From NCBI RefSeq assembly GCF_032854445.1, contig NC_088303.1:30609265-30669264 (forward strand): a DNA stretch of 60,000 nt, written 5' to 3'. The notes under the pieces were generated by a model. It had not been told where the DNA came from and did no database searches. It saw nothing but the letters and a program-made list of their open reading frames with translations. The translations under genes were made by a program, and so were the position numbers. Below, piece after piece: positions 22,406 to 33,230 of this stretch. The DNA is from Liolophura sinensis. Its lineage: Eukaryota; Mollusca; Polyplacophora; Chitonida; Chitonidae. Position 1 is the first letter of the stretch; every line of letters begins with the position of its first letter.

Positions 22406-22565
22406 AGCCGTAAGTAGGAAGATCTTTCAGCAACCTGCGGATGGTCCTGGGTTTCCTCTGGGTTCCTGTTTCCTCAAACCATAATGCTGGCCGCCGTTGT
22501 ATAATTGAAATATTCTTAAGTACGGCGTAAAACAACAATCAGATAAGTAAAAATAAATCAAATAA
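22406..22565 (+). mobile_element. SINE-A, 5'-truncated
   Basis: Starts at CAGCCGTAAGTAGGAAGATC and runs through CAACCTGCGGATGG, TAATGCTGGCCGCCG and GAAATATTCTTAAGTACGGC to an AAATAAATCAAAT tail. Confidence 0.92.
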
Positions 22566-23399
22566 GTCTGTGATGTCTTCCGGAGGTGTCGTCTTTGTAC
22601 AGATGTGTACATGAAAGACTCATCTGCCAAAAGACTAAATAATGTGGGGCGATGTTTCGGAAAAACTCCTGTTACCGACCTAAAAGTTCCAGATGTCCTG
22701 AAATAAATCGCGGTTTAGTGATTGAGAGACAAAGAGACAGGCGGCTGCCTGTCAGTTCCAAGGAGAATTTACCTATGCGTTAGATAAGACTATTTGCATT
22801 ATAGGAACATCGTGGACGCACTCTACTGACACACTTGCTTCTTACGTAAGAAAACACTTTGCTCTGATATTTATCGACATCTTTTAACTTTGTGAGCGGA
22901 AGTTATCGTCACGATCAACCTTACTTTTACGGCCTTAAAATGCCCGGTCTGAAATTAACGATTTTGCAATAATTACGATCACTTCTTCCAAAACAGCAGA
23001 CGTTTACCAATCACATGTATTTAAGGTTTATTGCATGGCCATTATTCCTTGATACAGAATAAAGTTCCGGAGTATCCTTCCCCACGAAACCATTCAAATA
23101 CAAAGCTATTTAAGTCTCAAAATGGGAATTCCAAGGTCACAAGGCTATTTAGAAAATTATCGATAGTCATTATATGCGTTTATAACATTTCCTATAGCAA
23201 CAGCTTGTGGATGTGCGATATATTGGCAGTTCACTGTGTTGTCAAAAGTGCTGGTTTGGATTAGTTGAGACTGCTTACAGGTACAAGTACTTATCATATT
23301 ATAAGAATAAAGGGCTAATAAGCCAATAGCATAATTGTGCTGGTGTTAAAATACTGTACGTAGAAATGTTATCAGGTTGCTCCTTGTGTAGAGAGTTTT
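22566..23399. other. No gene recognised
   Basis: AT-rich. A 77-codon plus frame at 23031-23264 lacks acceptor or Kozak support. Confidence 0.5.
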
Positions 23400-23655
23400 C
23401 TGATCGATCTTCTAGCTGTTATATAGACAACTTTCGGATTGTTCCATACGCAGAAAGATTCCGGATTGCTCCATATGTATAAAGTTTTCGGATTGATGTT
23501 CTATATGTAGAACGTTTTCGTATTGTTCAACATACAGAAAGTTTACGGATTGTTCCGTATATAAAAAAATTCGGATTGATATTCTATTTGACATTGCCTG
23601 TATACAGTTTTCGGATTGCTTCATAAGTTGGATATTTTTCGGATTGTTCTGTATA
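23400..23655. repeat. Degenerate ~30 bp minisatellite
   Basis: TTTTCGGATTG recurs with intervening TTCCATATGTAGAAAG variants, about eight times, poorly conserved. The 70-codon minus frame (EQSENF-like rhythm) is generated by it. Confidence 0.8.
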
Positions 23656-23663
23656 AATTAAGC

Positions 23664-23793
23664 CGAGTTGATCAATCTTCTGCGTTTGAGCTAGTAGAGC
23701 TGATCAATCTTCTGCGTTTGAGCTAGTAGAGCTGATCAATCTTCTGCGTTTGAGCTAGTAGAGCTGATCAGTCTTCTGCGTTTGAGCTAGTAG
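23664..23793. repeat. Minisatellite, 32 bp unit x 4
   Basis: Four nearly identical copies of GATCAATCTTCTGCGTTTGA followed by GCTAGTAGAGCT. It abuts the older 30-bp array. Confidence 0.95.
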
Positions 23794-24204
23794 AAAGCGG
23801 AATACACCCACACAAAAATTCTTCAAAGTAATCATATACTGCCATTAAGTTTCTTCTGGGTTAAGATTTCCGTATCTTCAACGTACTCTAAAAAAGTAAA
23901 AGCTGGCAGTAGTTGGCTGTTTTTTTTTAAACTGAACTGAGAATCATACTTCTGCCCACAAACAACTTAACATGTCCGTAATGTAAATGTGTACTCATTC
24001 GGCGTGTTTTCTACTCGACCCATTGGCCTTGGACTTGTTGTTCGAAGAGAACAGACCCACCTGCAGGTTACTGTTTATGACCTTTCCGCCAATGCATATC
24101 TCAATGCATTGCCCAAGGCAACCTCAACTAAGACCCTATAGACGCTTTCATTCGAGCTATTCTACAACCCACCTACATAACACCCACAAGATAGCGGCTC
24201 TGAG
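23794..24204. other. No gene recognised
   Basis: Contains a T-run near 23920. The 88-codon plus frame from 23987 runs into the MITE at 24205, so I do not accept it as a gene. Confidence 0.45.
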
Positions 24205-24318
24205 GCCGCTTGCACAAAGTGGTCGTAGTCTCAGTTGTATTAAAATGTGTTAAAAGACATACGTTGCCATGGTAGTTAAGGTCAACTTAGGCTACGATTG
24301 CTTTATGTTTTTCAAGGA
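24205..24318. mobile_element. Short palindromic MITE (MITE-2)
   Basis: The left arm GCTTGCACAAAGTGGTCGTA is mirrored by CTACGATTGCTTTATG on the right. The inner arms CTCAGTTG and CAACTTAG also pair. About 110 bp, non-coding. ACGTTGCCATGGTAGTTAAG lies in the loop-side half. The 106-codon plus frame that begins at this ATG is therefore suspect. Confidence 0.7.
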
Positions 24319-24889
24319 TATTTTCCAAAATGAAAGGGAAATTATATTTAAAGTTTTAATTACTTTGGAATTCTTTAATTATGGCAAAACCCCAGGTGTT
24401 TACATGTTTATCATCCTTGGCGCATATTTACTCCGACATAATGACAATATACCGATAATAGTTGATAATGCCGTTACGCGTTATTGTCGTATAGCGGTAT
24501 GTACACGAACAAATGTATACACAAAGTTGTACAAGCCAGTATATCCACAATTCATGTATACAAAGGACAAAATAAAAGAACATCTATGAACATCTAACAA
24601 TCTTCTCAAGTGGATATCGTGACTATATATAACACCCTATAAACTTAAAGCGAATAGTAGGCTACTACCTTACACCCTCATATTACTGAAAAATTACGAC
24701 GTAAAACATCACATACATACATACATGTAGTAACGTTAAAACTACGACGTAAAAGCCTAAGCATACATACACACATGCAGTAACCGTTTACTGATATATA
24801 CAGCATAAAGTCTTTCTCGTTATTGATACGTTATACAACAGATCAAACAAGCATTTGGGTAGGTAGCTTTGTGACATATACATGTACAC
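24319..24889. other. No gene recognised
   Basis: AT-rich. Contains a tandem-like pair CTACGACGTAAAA/AATTACGACGTAAAACAT with CATACATACATAC (about 24695-24780). Confidence 0.45.
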
Positions 24890-24945
24890 CGTAATCAAGA
24901 ATATTTCACTCATACTGCAGCCAGCATTATGGTGTGTGAGGGTAG
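24890..24945 (-). mobile_element. SINE-A internal fragment
   Basis: TCAAGAATATTTCACTCATA then CAGCCAGCATTATGGTG. Both ends are missing. Confidence 0.75.
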
Positions 24946-25412
24946 ACATTGTGTACTATAATAACAATTAACATATCTCAAATCTAGCTTTAGGCCATTA
25001 TCATCTATAAAGGCCATTTGTAGTCGGGCGATCTAAACTCTGCTAGGATGTATGACACAGCTATATAGGTATTATATAGGTATAGGTATATACAGGTATG
25101 GGATTTTTTTTTACTCAGATCCAGCTTTCACTGTACTTGCGTCTTTTCTACGCCGAGGAATTTGCTCGTTATTTCGCAGGGCCCTGTTTGATTGCCTTCA
25201 ATTAATCAAGAAAGTTAGTTTTGTTTTGTTCGCTTTGGTTTTTAAAACATCACTTTCTTCATTACGCTTTGATTTTGGTCACACTATCACGACGATATAT
25301 CTCCTTTTACAGGTCGGTCTTAGTTTAATCGGTTCACTCTTAGCTAAAATGGTGTCAGTATACACCCATAATGGGTGTAAATGGTTTGTACCAGTACGCG
25401 TACCCTACTTTA
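24946..25412. other. No gene recognised
   Basis: TATAGGTAT repeats at about 25065-25095. The 126-codon hydrophobic plus frame (25052-25432) starts in this repeat and runs into the next minisatellite, so I reject it as a gene. Confidence 0.45.
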
Positions 25413-25600
25413 CACATTTTGAAAGGGTGTGAATTAACACCTTTTGTCGAAAATGTGAATTAACCTCTTTTTGAAAAGGTTTGAATGAACGTCTTGCAAA
25501 AAAGGTGAGAATTCACACTTTAAATAAAAGGAGTGATTTTACAACTATTAAAAAAGAAATGAACTGACACATTTTCCAAAAGGTGTATTAATTTTTGGTC
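25413..25600. repeat. Degenerate 26 bp minisatellite x 7
   Basis: Seven units of roughly CACCTTTTGAAAAAGGTGTG plus AATTAA, with 25-26 bp periodicity. Each unit is partly self-complementary (CACCTTTT and AAAAGGTG), so the array could fold into a row of small hairpins. Confidence 0.75.
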
Positions 25601-26185
25601 ATTGTGTATTATATTAACACCGCTGGGAAGAAGTACGTGTTTTTACCTCTGTTAGAAATGGTACAACACCTTTCTAACGCACCCTTTCAGCATCCTTAAA
25701 ACTAACAGTGTGCTACGACACTGGAAAGCCATGTCTAAGGCACCAATCAGGGCGTTCAAACAAGTCACACAATGTACTGATATCATACAGAGGTATACAT
25801 GTACTTGTACTTGAAGGGCCAAGAAACGCTTACACGCATGTAACTGTTCCAAGATTGCAGACTTGAATGTTTTAAGTATGACCCTACCTGGCATTTTTCC
25901 AAACCACATACACCCCATCGATGGACATTCTCTCCACCCCATCATATAAGTCTATAGAAGTACAATGATAGATTGGTTCTACGGTGAAGTTCTATCTGTA
26001 CGTACCAGTATATAACATATGGCAAGTTCAGAAAGTATAGTTTGTTGGTATAATCAAAATGTAATAAGGTATATAATGCTCAAAGATAAGAATTAAAACG
26101 GAGTACAAATATGAACTGAGACATTACTCATGTAACTGCTGTAAAACACAATAAATAAATTGTATGTGTACTATTCCTTTATATC
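25601..26185. other. No gene recognised
   Basis: A 97-codon minus frame (25652-25945) has no signal, splice or motif support. Confidence 0.45.
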
Positions 26186-26408
26186 ATTATTTATTTATTT
26201 ATTTGGTGTTTTACGCCGTACTCAAGAATATTGCACTTATACGACGGTGGCCAGCATTATTGTGAGGGGAAGTGGGCGAAATCCAAGACCATCTGCAGGT
26301 TGCTGGAAGATATTCCCACATACGGCCGTGGAGGAAGCCGGCATGAACTGAATTTGAACTCACAGCGGCGGTATCGGTGAGAGGCTCCTGGATCATTGCG
26401 CCACGAGG
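26186..26408 (-). mobile_element. SINE-A inside an inverted duplication
   Basis: The plus strand reads TATTTATTTATTTGGTGTTT, CTCAAGAATATTGCACTTAT, the middle block, then GTGAGAGGCTCCTGGATCAT and GCGCCACGAGGG. The tRNA head is shortened by an internal loss, as in the copy at 36655-36893. The sequence just beyond the head is also shared with that copy. Confidence 0.92.
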
Positions 26409-26451
26409 GTACCTGTTTGGTTATTAGTTAGATTAGGCCTAAATGTGTTTG

Positions 26452-26706
26452 TCAATCAGGTTCATCAAACCCGACTTCGATACACTTCATCCCACCATCA
26501 TCGGAGACACCTTTGATAAAAATAGTGCAGATCAGTAAGTATTTTGTAAAACTCGTAACCACGAGGGATACAAGGTGTTCAATCCCGACCTTGGAGTAAG
26601 AATTTGCAAATGTCCCCGCCCTCCTTTGTTCATAGAGGCTTTGGTGGCAACAGGCAGCCGACAAGGCTAGGTCCATTTGCGCAATCTTATGTTCGTTGAA
26701 GTCCAC
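26452..26706 (-). CDS. C-terminal coding segment, homologue of 36494-36618
   Basis: An open frame to TGA whose C-terminal part reads VTSFTKYLLICTIFIKG, then SDDGGMKCIEVGFDEPD. The 36.5-kb locus gives GISFTCKYMWDK ... SGDGAGMKCIEVGFDGPD. The last ~18 residues and the SFTxKY motif align, and both end exactly at the same stop. The upstream half (AQMDLALSAACCHQSLYEQR) does not clearly align and may lie outside the exon. I see no clean acceptor at the homologous place, so this copy may be a pseudogene. The function is not recognised. It lies 40-50 bp from a SINE-A copy that is part of the same duplication. Confidence 0.4.
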   Translation of the reverse strand: MDFNEHKIAQMDLALSAACCHQSLYEQRRAGTFANSYSKVGIEHLVSLVVTSFTKYLLICTIFIKGVSDDGGMKCIEVGFDEPD

Positions 26707-26719
26707 TTGCCTGTTACCA

Positions 26720-27312
26720 ATCTGGCGTAGGCCTACAAGTCTGAGGGCTATGTCACATGCATGCAGGTGGCAAAAATCGTCAGTAATTTATGAATATGCG
26801 GATGACACTCCAGCTTCACTCATGCACCCTTAAAAATAACCGCCACTGAATAGGTAAAAAAATTCTTGACTATGAATATTAACAATCAAACAATCCATCA
26901 ATCAATCATATTCATAAAAGGCCCTTTACGTATCAACCCTGCACGGCCAGACACCATTATCTGAGGAAAGGCACATCAGTTAGGCTATGCGCGTATGCTC
27001 AGTTGTATTTCTTGACCAGATGTGATTTTTAGATGTGATATCATTGAAGACAATTGATTGCTTCTCTTTGCATGATTCCGTCCTAATTTTGTAATTTCTT
27101 AGTCATTTGCTGGTTTGTGTTACGCGTGGTTTTTGGAAATTGACCCCGCGATTATTGACCTGGAACGCCCATAATAATCGACGGCTGATATACGAATGTC
27201 TGTTTCAACGCATAGATTCTACTCCTTGACATGACAACACTTTCTTTTTTTTGAGGATATGCCCATTCTTCTGTTTGATAAGATATGACATCCGGGTGTT
27301 GATCAGATATCA
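26720..27312. other. No gene recognised
   Basis: Includes an AATC/ATCC-rich microsatellite (CAATCCATCAATCAATC near 26890). Otherwise nothing recognised. Confidence 0.45.
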
Positions 27313-28345
27313 GTGCTGTTTGTTGACCTTGTTGACCAGATACCATTGCTGCTTGTTGTGCTTGTTGACAAGATTTTAGTACTTCTTGTTAACCAGATAT
27401 CAGTGCTACTTGTTGAGCAGGCATTAGTGCTGTTTGTTGATCAGATATCAGTGCTGATTGTTGTGCTTGTTGACCAGATATCAGTGCTGTTTGTGGACCA
27501 GATATCAGTGCTTCTTAGGGAACAGATATCAGTGGTGCTTGTTGACCAGGTATCTGCTGGTTGAGGACCAGTTATCGGTGCTGCTTGTTGTGGTTGTTTG
27601 ACCAGATATCAGTGGTGCTTGTTGACCAGATATCAGTGCTGCTTGTGAACCAGTTATCGGTACTTCTTGTTGTGGTTGTTGACCAGATATCAGTGGTGCT
27701 TGTTGACCAGATATCCGTGCTGCTTGTGAACCAGTTATCGGTGCTTCTTGTTGTGGTTGTTGACCAGATATCAGTGGTGCTTGTTGACCAGATATCAGGG
27801 CTGCTTGTGAACCAGTTTTCGGTGCTTCTTGTTGTACTTGTTGACTGGTTATCAGTGGTGCTTATTGACCAGATATCAGTGCTGCTTGTTGACCAGTTAT
27901 CGGTGCTTCTTGTTGTACTTTTTGACTGGTTATCAGTGGTGCTTATTGGCCAGATATCAGGGCTGCTTGTTGACCAGATATCAGTGCTACTTGTTGTTCT
28001 TGTTGAGATATCAGTGCTAATTATGGACCATTTATCAGTGTTACGTGTTGTGCTTGTTGACCAGATATCAGTGCTGCTTGTTGTTCTTGTTGACGAGATA
28101 TCAGTGCTAATTATGGACCATTTATCAGTGTTACTTGTTGTGCTTGTTGACCAGATATCATTGCTGCTTGTTGTTTTTGTTGGCCAGATATTAGTGCTGG
28201 GAGTATACCAGATATCAATGCTTCTTCTCGACACGATATCAGTTTACTTCTTGCTAGTCTATCAGTTTTATTTATTGACAATCTGTCAGTTTTATTTCTT
28301 GACAATGTCAGTTTTATTTCTTTCACAATCTGTCAGTTTTATTTC
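27313..28345. repeat. 27-bp-based minisatellite with ~81 bp super-unit
   Basis: The basic unit is TTGTTGACCAGATATCAGTG plus CTGC. In the middle (about 27580-27830) three sub-units form an 81-bp super-unit repeated about three times. The right end changes to a TCAGTTTTATTTCTTGACAA repeat. Nearly all units are multiples of three, so a 276-codon plus frame (VLLVDQISV rhythm) and a 220-codon minus frame (Ser/Thr-rich, STDIWSTSTT rhythm) are both open. The simultaneous openness and the absence of an initiation or splice context argue against coding. Confidence 0.93.
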
Positions 28346-28716
28346 TTTGCATTTTATTCATGTGATGAAACAGCTGAACCACAAAATATGACATACTTTT
28401 AAAGTTAAAGGATTTTTTAAAACTCTGATTGGCCCATAAGTCGAGAGAATGGTCGTCAGTAGAGAAATCGTCGTTGGGGAAAGAATCCCCAGGTCTACAT
28501 GTCGCTCCCGTTCTCTATTTGATTATCAATTGTTTAGCTTACATTTGATATACTGACTTGACTCACACTTTGCATTCATTGGATCCGGAACTAAAGACAA
28601 ACTGAGAATGTCCTTGTTTGTCTTGACTACAGCAGAGAGTGTAAAACCAGAGGAGTGACGACAGCTTGATAACAGAAAAATGGTTACATTTATTACTTTG
28701 ATTTGTGTAGACCATG
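28346..28716. other. Possible 3' UTR of the minus-strand exon at 28717
   Basis: AT-rich. Nothing else recognised. On the minus strand this follows the stop codon at 28717-28719. Confidence 0.35.
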
Positions 28717-28883
28717 TCACTTGGATCCTTCATCCACCATTAGAATCCTGTTTTTTTTTTCAGCAATACAACATAAATGGTTACAGCACAGAGAATAAAG
28801 CGAAAGCAGCGACAACAGTAAAGTGATACATGTTACAAATATCGCCGATTGGGTGGAAGACCTGCTTGATGTTCTTGGAATCC
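28717..28883 (-). CDS. Terminal exon with one transmembrane segment
   Basis: On the minus strand a strong acceptor (TATAGTTTTTTCTCACCAG) ends at 28884. The exon enters in phase 1 and reads to TGA at 28717-28719. The peptide starts with a short Ser/Thr-rich linker (IPRTSSRSSTQS), continues with a hydrophobic segment AIFVTCITLLLSLLSLYSL, then Cys-rich CCNHLCCIAEKKNRILMVDE and a short tail. This is the layout of the end of a type I membrane protein: stalk, membrane span, juxtamembrane cysteines that could be palmitoylated, short cytosolic tail. Phase-1 entry is common for exons that follow extracellular modules. The CUB-like exon at 41829-42144 lies upstream on the same strand and exits in phase 1, so joining is possible but unproven. 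Family not recognised. Confidence 0.4.
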
Positions 28884-28954
28884 CTGGTGAGAAAAAACTA
28901 TACACAGTTCTCTGCTCTGCTTTTATGTGACTAGCTCTTGCTGGTTTCCTCTCC

Positions 28955-29075
28955 AGCCATACCTGAGAAGATCTTATAGCAAGCCTCCTCTGTGCAGTTT
29001 TCCTTTACCATAATGTTGGCCGCTGTCGTATATTCTTGAGTACTGTGTAAAACTTCAATCAAATAACTAAATAAA
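28955..29075 (+). mobile_element. SINE-A, 5'-truncated and diverged
   Basis: TCCAGCCATACCTGAGAAGA, TAATGTTGGCCGCTGTCG, TATTCTTGAGTACTGTG and a TCAAATAACTAAATAAAT tail. Confidence 0.85.
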
Positions 29076-30700
29076 TTATATAGGAATCTTAGGCGATGAG
29101 GTGACCTTTGTAAATCTAGCTCTAACTGGGAATGAAGATGTGGAACTAATTGCTAATCACGTTATTGGTTTGGGAATAAGTTCTTAACGCTTAAGAGTAG
29201 TGGATGGAACCAATAATTTTAACAAGACTTAAACCCCAAAAGTAAAACAAAAGTTCACACAGTTTAACATGACGATGCATAGGGCATAGGGCTTCGGCTT
29301 ACTTGTGTACTTTTTAATAGAAGATGCGTATGAAAAATTATGTAATCTGATAAATTGTGTTTTCATTCCGAATTAAATGCGTGGAATTCGCTGTTGTTGA
29401 TGGTTGGTTGTTTCCAGATCACCGTCTGATCTAAACGTAAAATCAAGCGTTTCCTTAGACATATTGCTTACGGCGGCCGTGAAGCATCTCCGCCCAGATG
29501 CGCACTTTATACAATGTACACGTAACAGCATGAGACAAACAAAGCTATAATCGCGTATTTATGCTGAACTGTCAGCTATCAGATTACAGTCAAAGCAAGG
29601 ATGTAAAGTGTTAACATCTGTCAGGTACTTTTAATAAAAAATTATTATAAAAGAAACCTATTAAGTTGATTGAGTATGGTTATTTAACATAAAAACGTGA
29701 CAAGGTGTAGGTTTGTTTCATAATGACAAAAAGGCACCCTATGTTTGATAAAGTATGGTTATTTAACACAAAAATGTGACAAGATGTAGGTTTGTTTCAT
29801 AATGACAAAGAGGCACCCTATGTCATCCTGTTATAAACCAAACTGTCTTGTATGGGTGCATATACGGTAGATTAGTGGTTAAAGCGTGAGATTTGGGTGG
29901 CTTTGGATGGCTTACCTGTAGGTTCGCGGTTCAAGCTCGAGAACACTCAAACAAAACAGTATAAAATCTATATACATGCAGCTGCAGTGTCAGATAATAC
30001 TCTGATACCGAGGTGCATCGTATCAGGTGGTGACTCCCACGACATGCCTCAATAAGGAAAAATAGCTTGTATTAAAAATGTGGGGGACATGTAGTGTAAT
30101 ATTGCATCCCCAAAATTCACACGGTTTGACAAATATCAATATACCTCAAATTTGTCGGTCAGTTAGGGGAAGGATCAGATAGTTATCCCCTGTTAAACTA
30201 GACAACAATCACAATTTGAGGATCTTTGCTGCGTTCGGCTTGTCCTCGTGGTTTTAGAGGAAAGCAGGTGTGTCGTGGGGCTTATTAGTTTCTGCTATAT
30301 TAGACTGTAATTCCTTATCCGCAAGGGGTACCATATACCGGATGAACAATGTGGATATTACGCAGTCTCATATTACTGCACAACATGTCATGACAACATT
30401 CAAGGTTACCATGGCGGCCGAAGCGTCTGACTGGTCCTGAAAAAGGAAAATTGATCGAGCCGATCTGAATGTGAAGGTTAGAGCCTTATGATTGTCACGT
30501 TGTGCTTATCTAACCTGTACTTCGCTATGGATCGATATTCTTCATACCCAATCTCTCTGTGCCCCCAAAATGACTGATATCTCATTTACGACAATCTATA
30601 ATAAAGAGCTAAAAACTGGACAGTACTGTCCCGCAGTTAATTGCTCAGTTAATTTCCCCAGCTGCACTCAGTGCTTTCTGGAAATTGCTCGGTGCTGTAT
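29076..30700. other. No gene recognised; one direct duplication
   Basis: About 29667-29745 and 29748-29822 form a direct duplication (GGTTATTTAACATAAAAACG and GGTTATTTAACACAAAAATG, each followed by GTAGGTTTGTTTCATAATGA). Otherwise only a tRNA-like head at about 29868-29945, listed separately. Confidence 0.6.
29866..29950 (+). other. tRNA-like SINE head (fourth type)
   Basis: GATTAGTGGTTAAAGCGTGA resembles an A-box region and GCGGTTCAAGCTCGAG a B-box region. The element downstream (GATACCGAGGTGCATCGTAT) has no second copy in this window, so its identity as a SINE is inference from the head alone. Confidence 0.35.
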
Positions 30701-30701
30701 A

Positions 30702-30812
30702 TGGCATGCTGGCTCCCTCTCTGGTCGAACGTGGGAACGTTTGCCAGCAACCGGCGCATCGACGTGGGATTCCCCCGGGGAAAACACCAATCAAATAAAT
30801 AAATAAATCAGT
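30702..30812 (+). mobile_element. SINE-A with internal deletion
   Basis: GCTGGCTCCCTCTCTGGTCG through GGGATTCCCCCGGGG then directly AAAACACCAATCAAATAAAT. The whole GTGAAATATTCTTGAGTACG block is missing, which removes about 80 bp. Confidence 0.88.
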
Positions 30813-30944
30813 ACTGCGCCGAGTCAAATATGAATTGTTGAAGGTTAATTCTACACTGTCCTGTATAAACAACAAAGAATTGAAAAAGATAAATAAATAA
30901 ATGAATAAATAAATGTCATATTAATGACTTAGCTAAGGCCCTGC

Positions 30945-31110
30945 CATTTCTAGAATTACCGGTGTCAGTATAATGTGACTGTGTGGATGTCATCTCTGGT
31001 ATCTTAGGCACGGTAATTCACTGATGGCAACACTTTAACAGCATGGACTCTCCCAAACACAAGATACAGGAGATGTACGCACACCTAATGACTGCTCGTC
31101 GCTTTACACG
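30945..31110 (+). mobile_element. SINE-C, partial copy
   Basis: CGGTGTCAGTATAATGTGAC then CTGGTATCTTAGGCACGG and TTCACTGATGGCAACACTTT. It has lost the tRNA head. Confidence 0.72.
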
Positions 31111-31395
31111 ACTGAAACATGATTAAGTACGACTTACAATCGAAAGAACGCAACATGCATACATACATAAATTCATACATGCATACTGGCCCACACAAAA
31201 AATAATCAGCACATACTATGGGCACAGGGCAAATCTGTGTTATACCGCACTGTGCTGGACAAAATGGTCTTCGGACTGTGTCTTACAGTTTTAAACATTA
31301 TAGTACATGGGCGTACTGTACAGCAGCTGTATGCTGTAGCTACCATACGTGACATACGCACGCTACTGTGCAGCGGCTGCTCAGCACATCGTGAG

Positions 31396-31462
31396 ATTGT
31401 GAGTGAGTGAGTGCTTGGGGTTTAACTTCGCACTCAACAATTTTTCAGTCATATGGCTCTAC
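31396..31462 (-). mobile_element. SINE-B tail fragment
   Basis: GTGAGTGAGTGAGTGCTTGG, then GGTTTAACTTCGCACTCAAC and TTTTCAGTCATATG. Only about 65 bp of the tail end remains. Confidence 0.8.
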
Positions 31463-32283
31463 CAAATGTGCTATCCGGGCCGTACAATAAGCCGTACTAC
31501 ACATATGTCCAATGCTTTGACACACGTATACAAATATTTGTAAGTGTTCAAAGAAAATGTGTGTACATGCGTAGAACAAATTTTTTATTTTTCATTTTAC
31601 AAAAGACTTCCTGATCTGTGCAAAAGAAATTTTATTTTATTTTTTTACAAAAAGATTTAGACACGTATACAAAAGAATTATGTAGGCCTACATGCATGGC
31701 AGAATATCATATAGGAGCCTACATACATGTATGTACTATAAACGCTTATTTTACCTATATACAAAATAATTTGATATATGTACAATTCTTTTGCACATGT
31801 ATAAGAGAAAAATATACACCAAACAGCCTCCCAAAGCGTTCCTGTGTGCCAATAGCGAATAAAGACGTGCAATATAATTAAACACGTACAACATACAGTA
31901 CAGTATGATAGCTGGCAAATAGTCACTCGAAACCGGTGAAATACGACCTCTTGTCAATTTACCCCAGTTATAGTTTTATTCTAGCTGTTCATGTAAATGT
32001 TTAAAAAGTAGCAAATACACGTCCCCATGGCACCATGGCGTAAGCAGAATTTGGTAAAAAAAAAATGAAGTGGTGTTAATTGCAATATATTAGACGTCAC
32101 TGGTCTAGAAGACCACCCGTGTAAGTGTGATTTACACTAACATAAAGGCACAATCAACAACAAGGGATCCGTTATTTCTACAAATGATGACTTACACGAA
32201 CATTCGTAGCAAGGTAGAGCTGGTAGGTATACACTTACGGTATTGGTGTTATATTTGCTCGATGTCGATCTCTATCATTCCAG
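31463..32283. other. No gene recognised; intron-like
   Basis: Recurring TACAAAAGAATT/TATACAAAA words near 31590-31800. The 87-, 82- and 68-codon frames overlap on opposite strands without support. It ends in a pyrimidine tract before the 32284 exon. Confidence 0.45.
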
Positions 32284-32409
32284 TTTAATGGTTACAGTCG
32301 ATGGGGATTGGACGATGACATATTTGGTGAACTGTTGGCATGCGGTATTATATTCGGAAACACCCGAAGGCTGACGGCACGAATTCGGAAGGCTGTTCCA
32401 TTACACAAG
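32284..32409 (+). CDS. Exon resembling the C-terminal domain of family 7 glycosyltransferases (beta-1,4-galactosyltransferase type)
   Basis: The acceptor CGATCTCTATCATTCCAG ends at 32283. The exon is 42 codons, phase 0 in and 0 out with a weak donor AAG|GTTATT. The peptide begins FNGYSRWGLDDDIFGELLAC, then GI ... RIRKAVPLHK. Known family members carry NG(F/Y)xNxxWGWGGEDDDxxxRL, about 10-15 residues, then a His-containing HIARYKMxxHK segment that binds the metal and sugar. The order NGY, WG, DDDI, G-I and a terminal H-K fits. The WGWGGE part is shortened to RWGL, so the usual Glu before DDD is replaced by Leu. That could mean a divergent enzyme or a decaying copy. Such enzymes act in the Golgi on glycoprotein or glycolipid chains. 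No other exon of the gene is visible nearby. Confidence 0.5.
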
Positions 32410-33230
32410 GTTATTACATGTATTTGTACGCTGCGCACAAAGGGAATGAGGACTAGCCTTGACATTTACATCCCCGCCTTTCCCTCACCCCATGCAGGTG
32501 GCCGGCTAGAATCCGACTATCCCTGATCGATCCACCTGTCAAATTATTCACAGTGGTCTCGAGTTGACCCTGAAATTGTTATTGCCGGCTAATGTTAGCG
32601 TCAAGTCGAGAACACGAACTGTCCACCTTGAACCGGAGTTGCTGCTTTATCACCCATTATTAGTGAGCCCGAAGTAATGTATTTCTTCTGCTTTTATATA
32701 ACATCCCAGTTATGTAAGATCTATATAAGAACACATGCATGGTCAGTTCATTGTCGTAGCTGTAAACAAGTTGCGAAAGAACAAAATATCATTAACTGTA
32801 GTGAAATATATGTGAAATATAAAGAATGTTTGATTGATACATTGTTGAAGGCACTGTTGCTATAAATTTTCTTACTTTTGATATTTAAAGATCTGCCCTT
32901 TCCCTACAATCTCGCTCCATTTTCCTGGCGACAAAATTAAAAACGTGTCGCCGAACGGCCGGTCTAACGGGCAATGGTAATTTATCCTGAAGGCATTACA
33001 AGCCAATATCAACACACACGCGCTCATAAACAACATTTCATCAAATTTGTAACAATTTCCGTATTCTTTATTCCGGGGAAATTAAACAACCGGAAAGACT
33101 CAGCATCTGAGATGAAAAGAAAGAATAAAAATTATTATTTCAAAAGATGGTGGAATATGTAAAAGGACAACTTACGAAGAGATTGAGGAATCACAGCGAA
33201 TTGACGATGTGTATGCAGCTTTTCTCGTAA
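32410..33230. other. No gene recognised
   Basis: The 32284 frame stays open without splicing to TGA at 32524-32526, which is an alternative end for that exon. Beyond it, two ~62-codon plus frames have no support. Confidence 0.45.

Noticed and set aside
24269-24589. 106-codon plus frame starting in a good ATG context
   Set aside because: The ATG lies inside the inverted-repeat element at 24205-24318, and the peptide resembles nothing recognisable. The start context is a property of the element.
27561-28391. 276-codon plus frame and 220-codon minus frame
   Set aside because: Both follow from a repeat whose units are multiples of three and contain no stops. Both strands are equally open, the peptides are pure repeats, and no start or splice context favours either.
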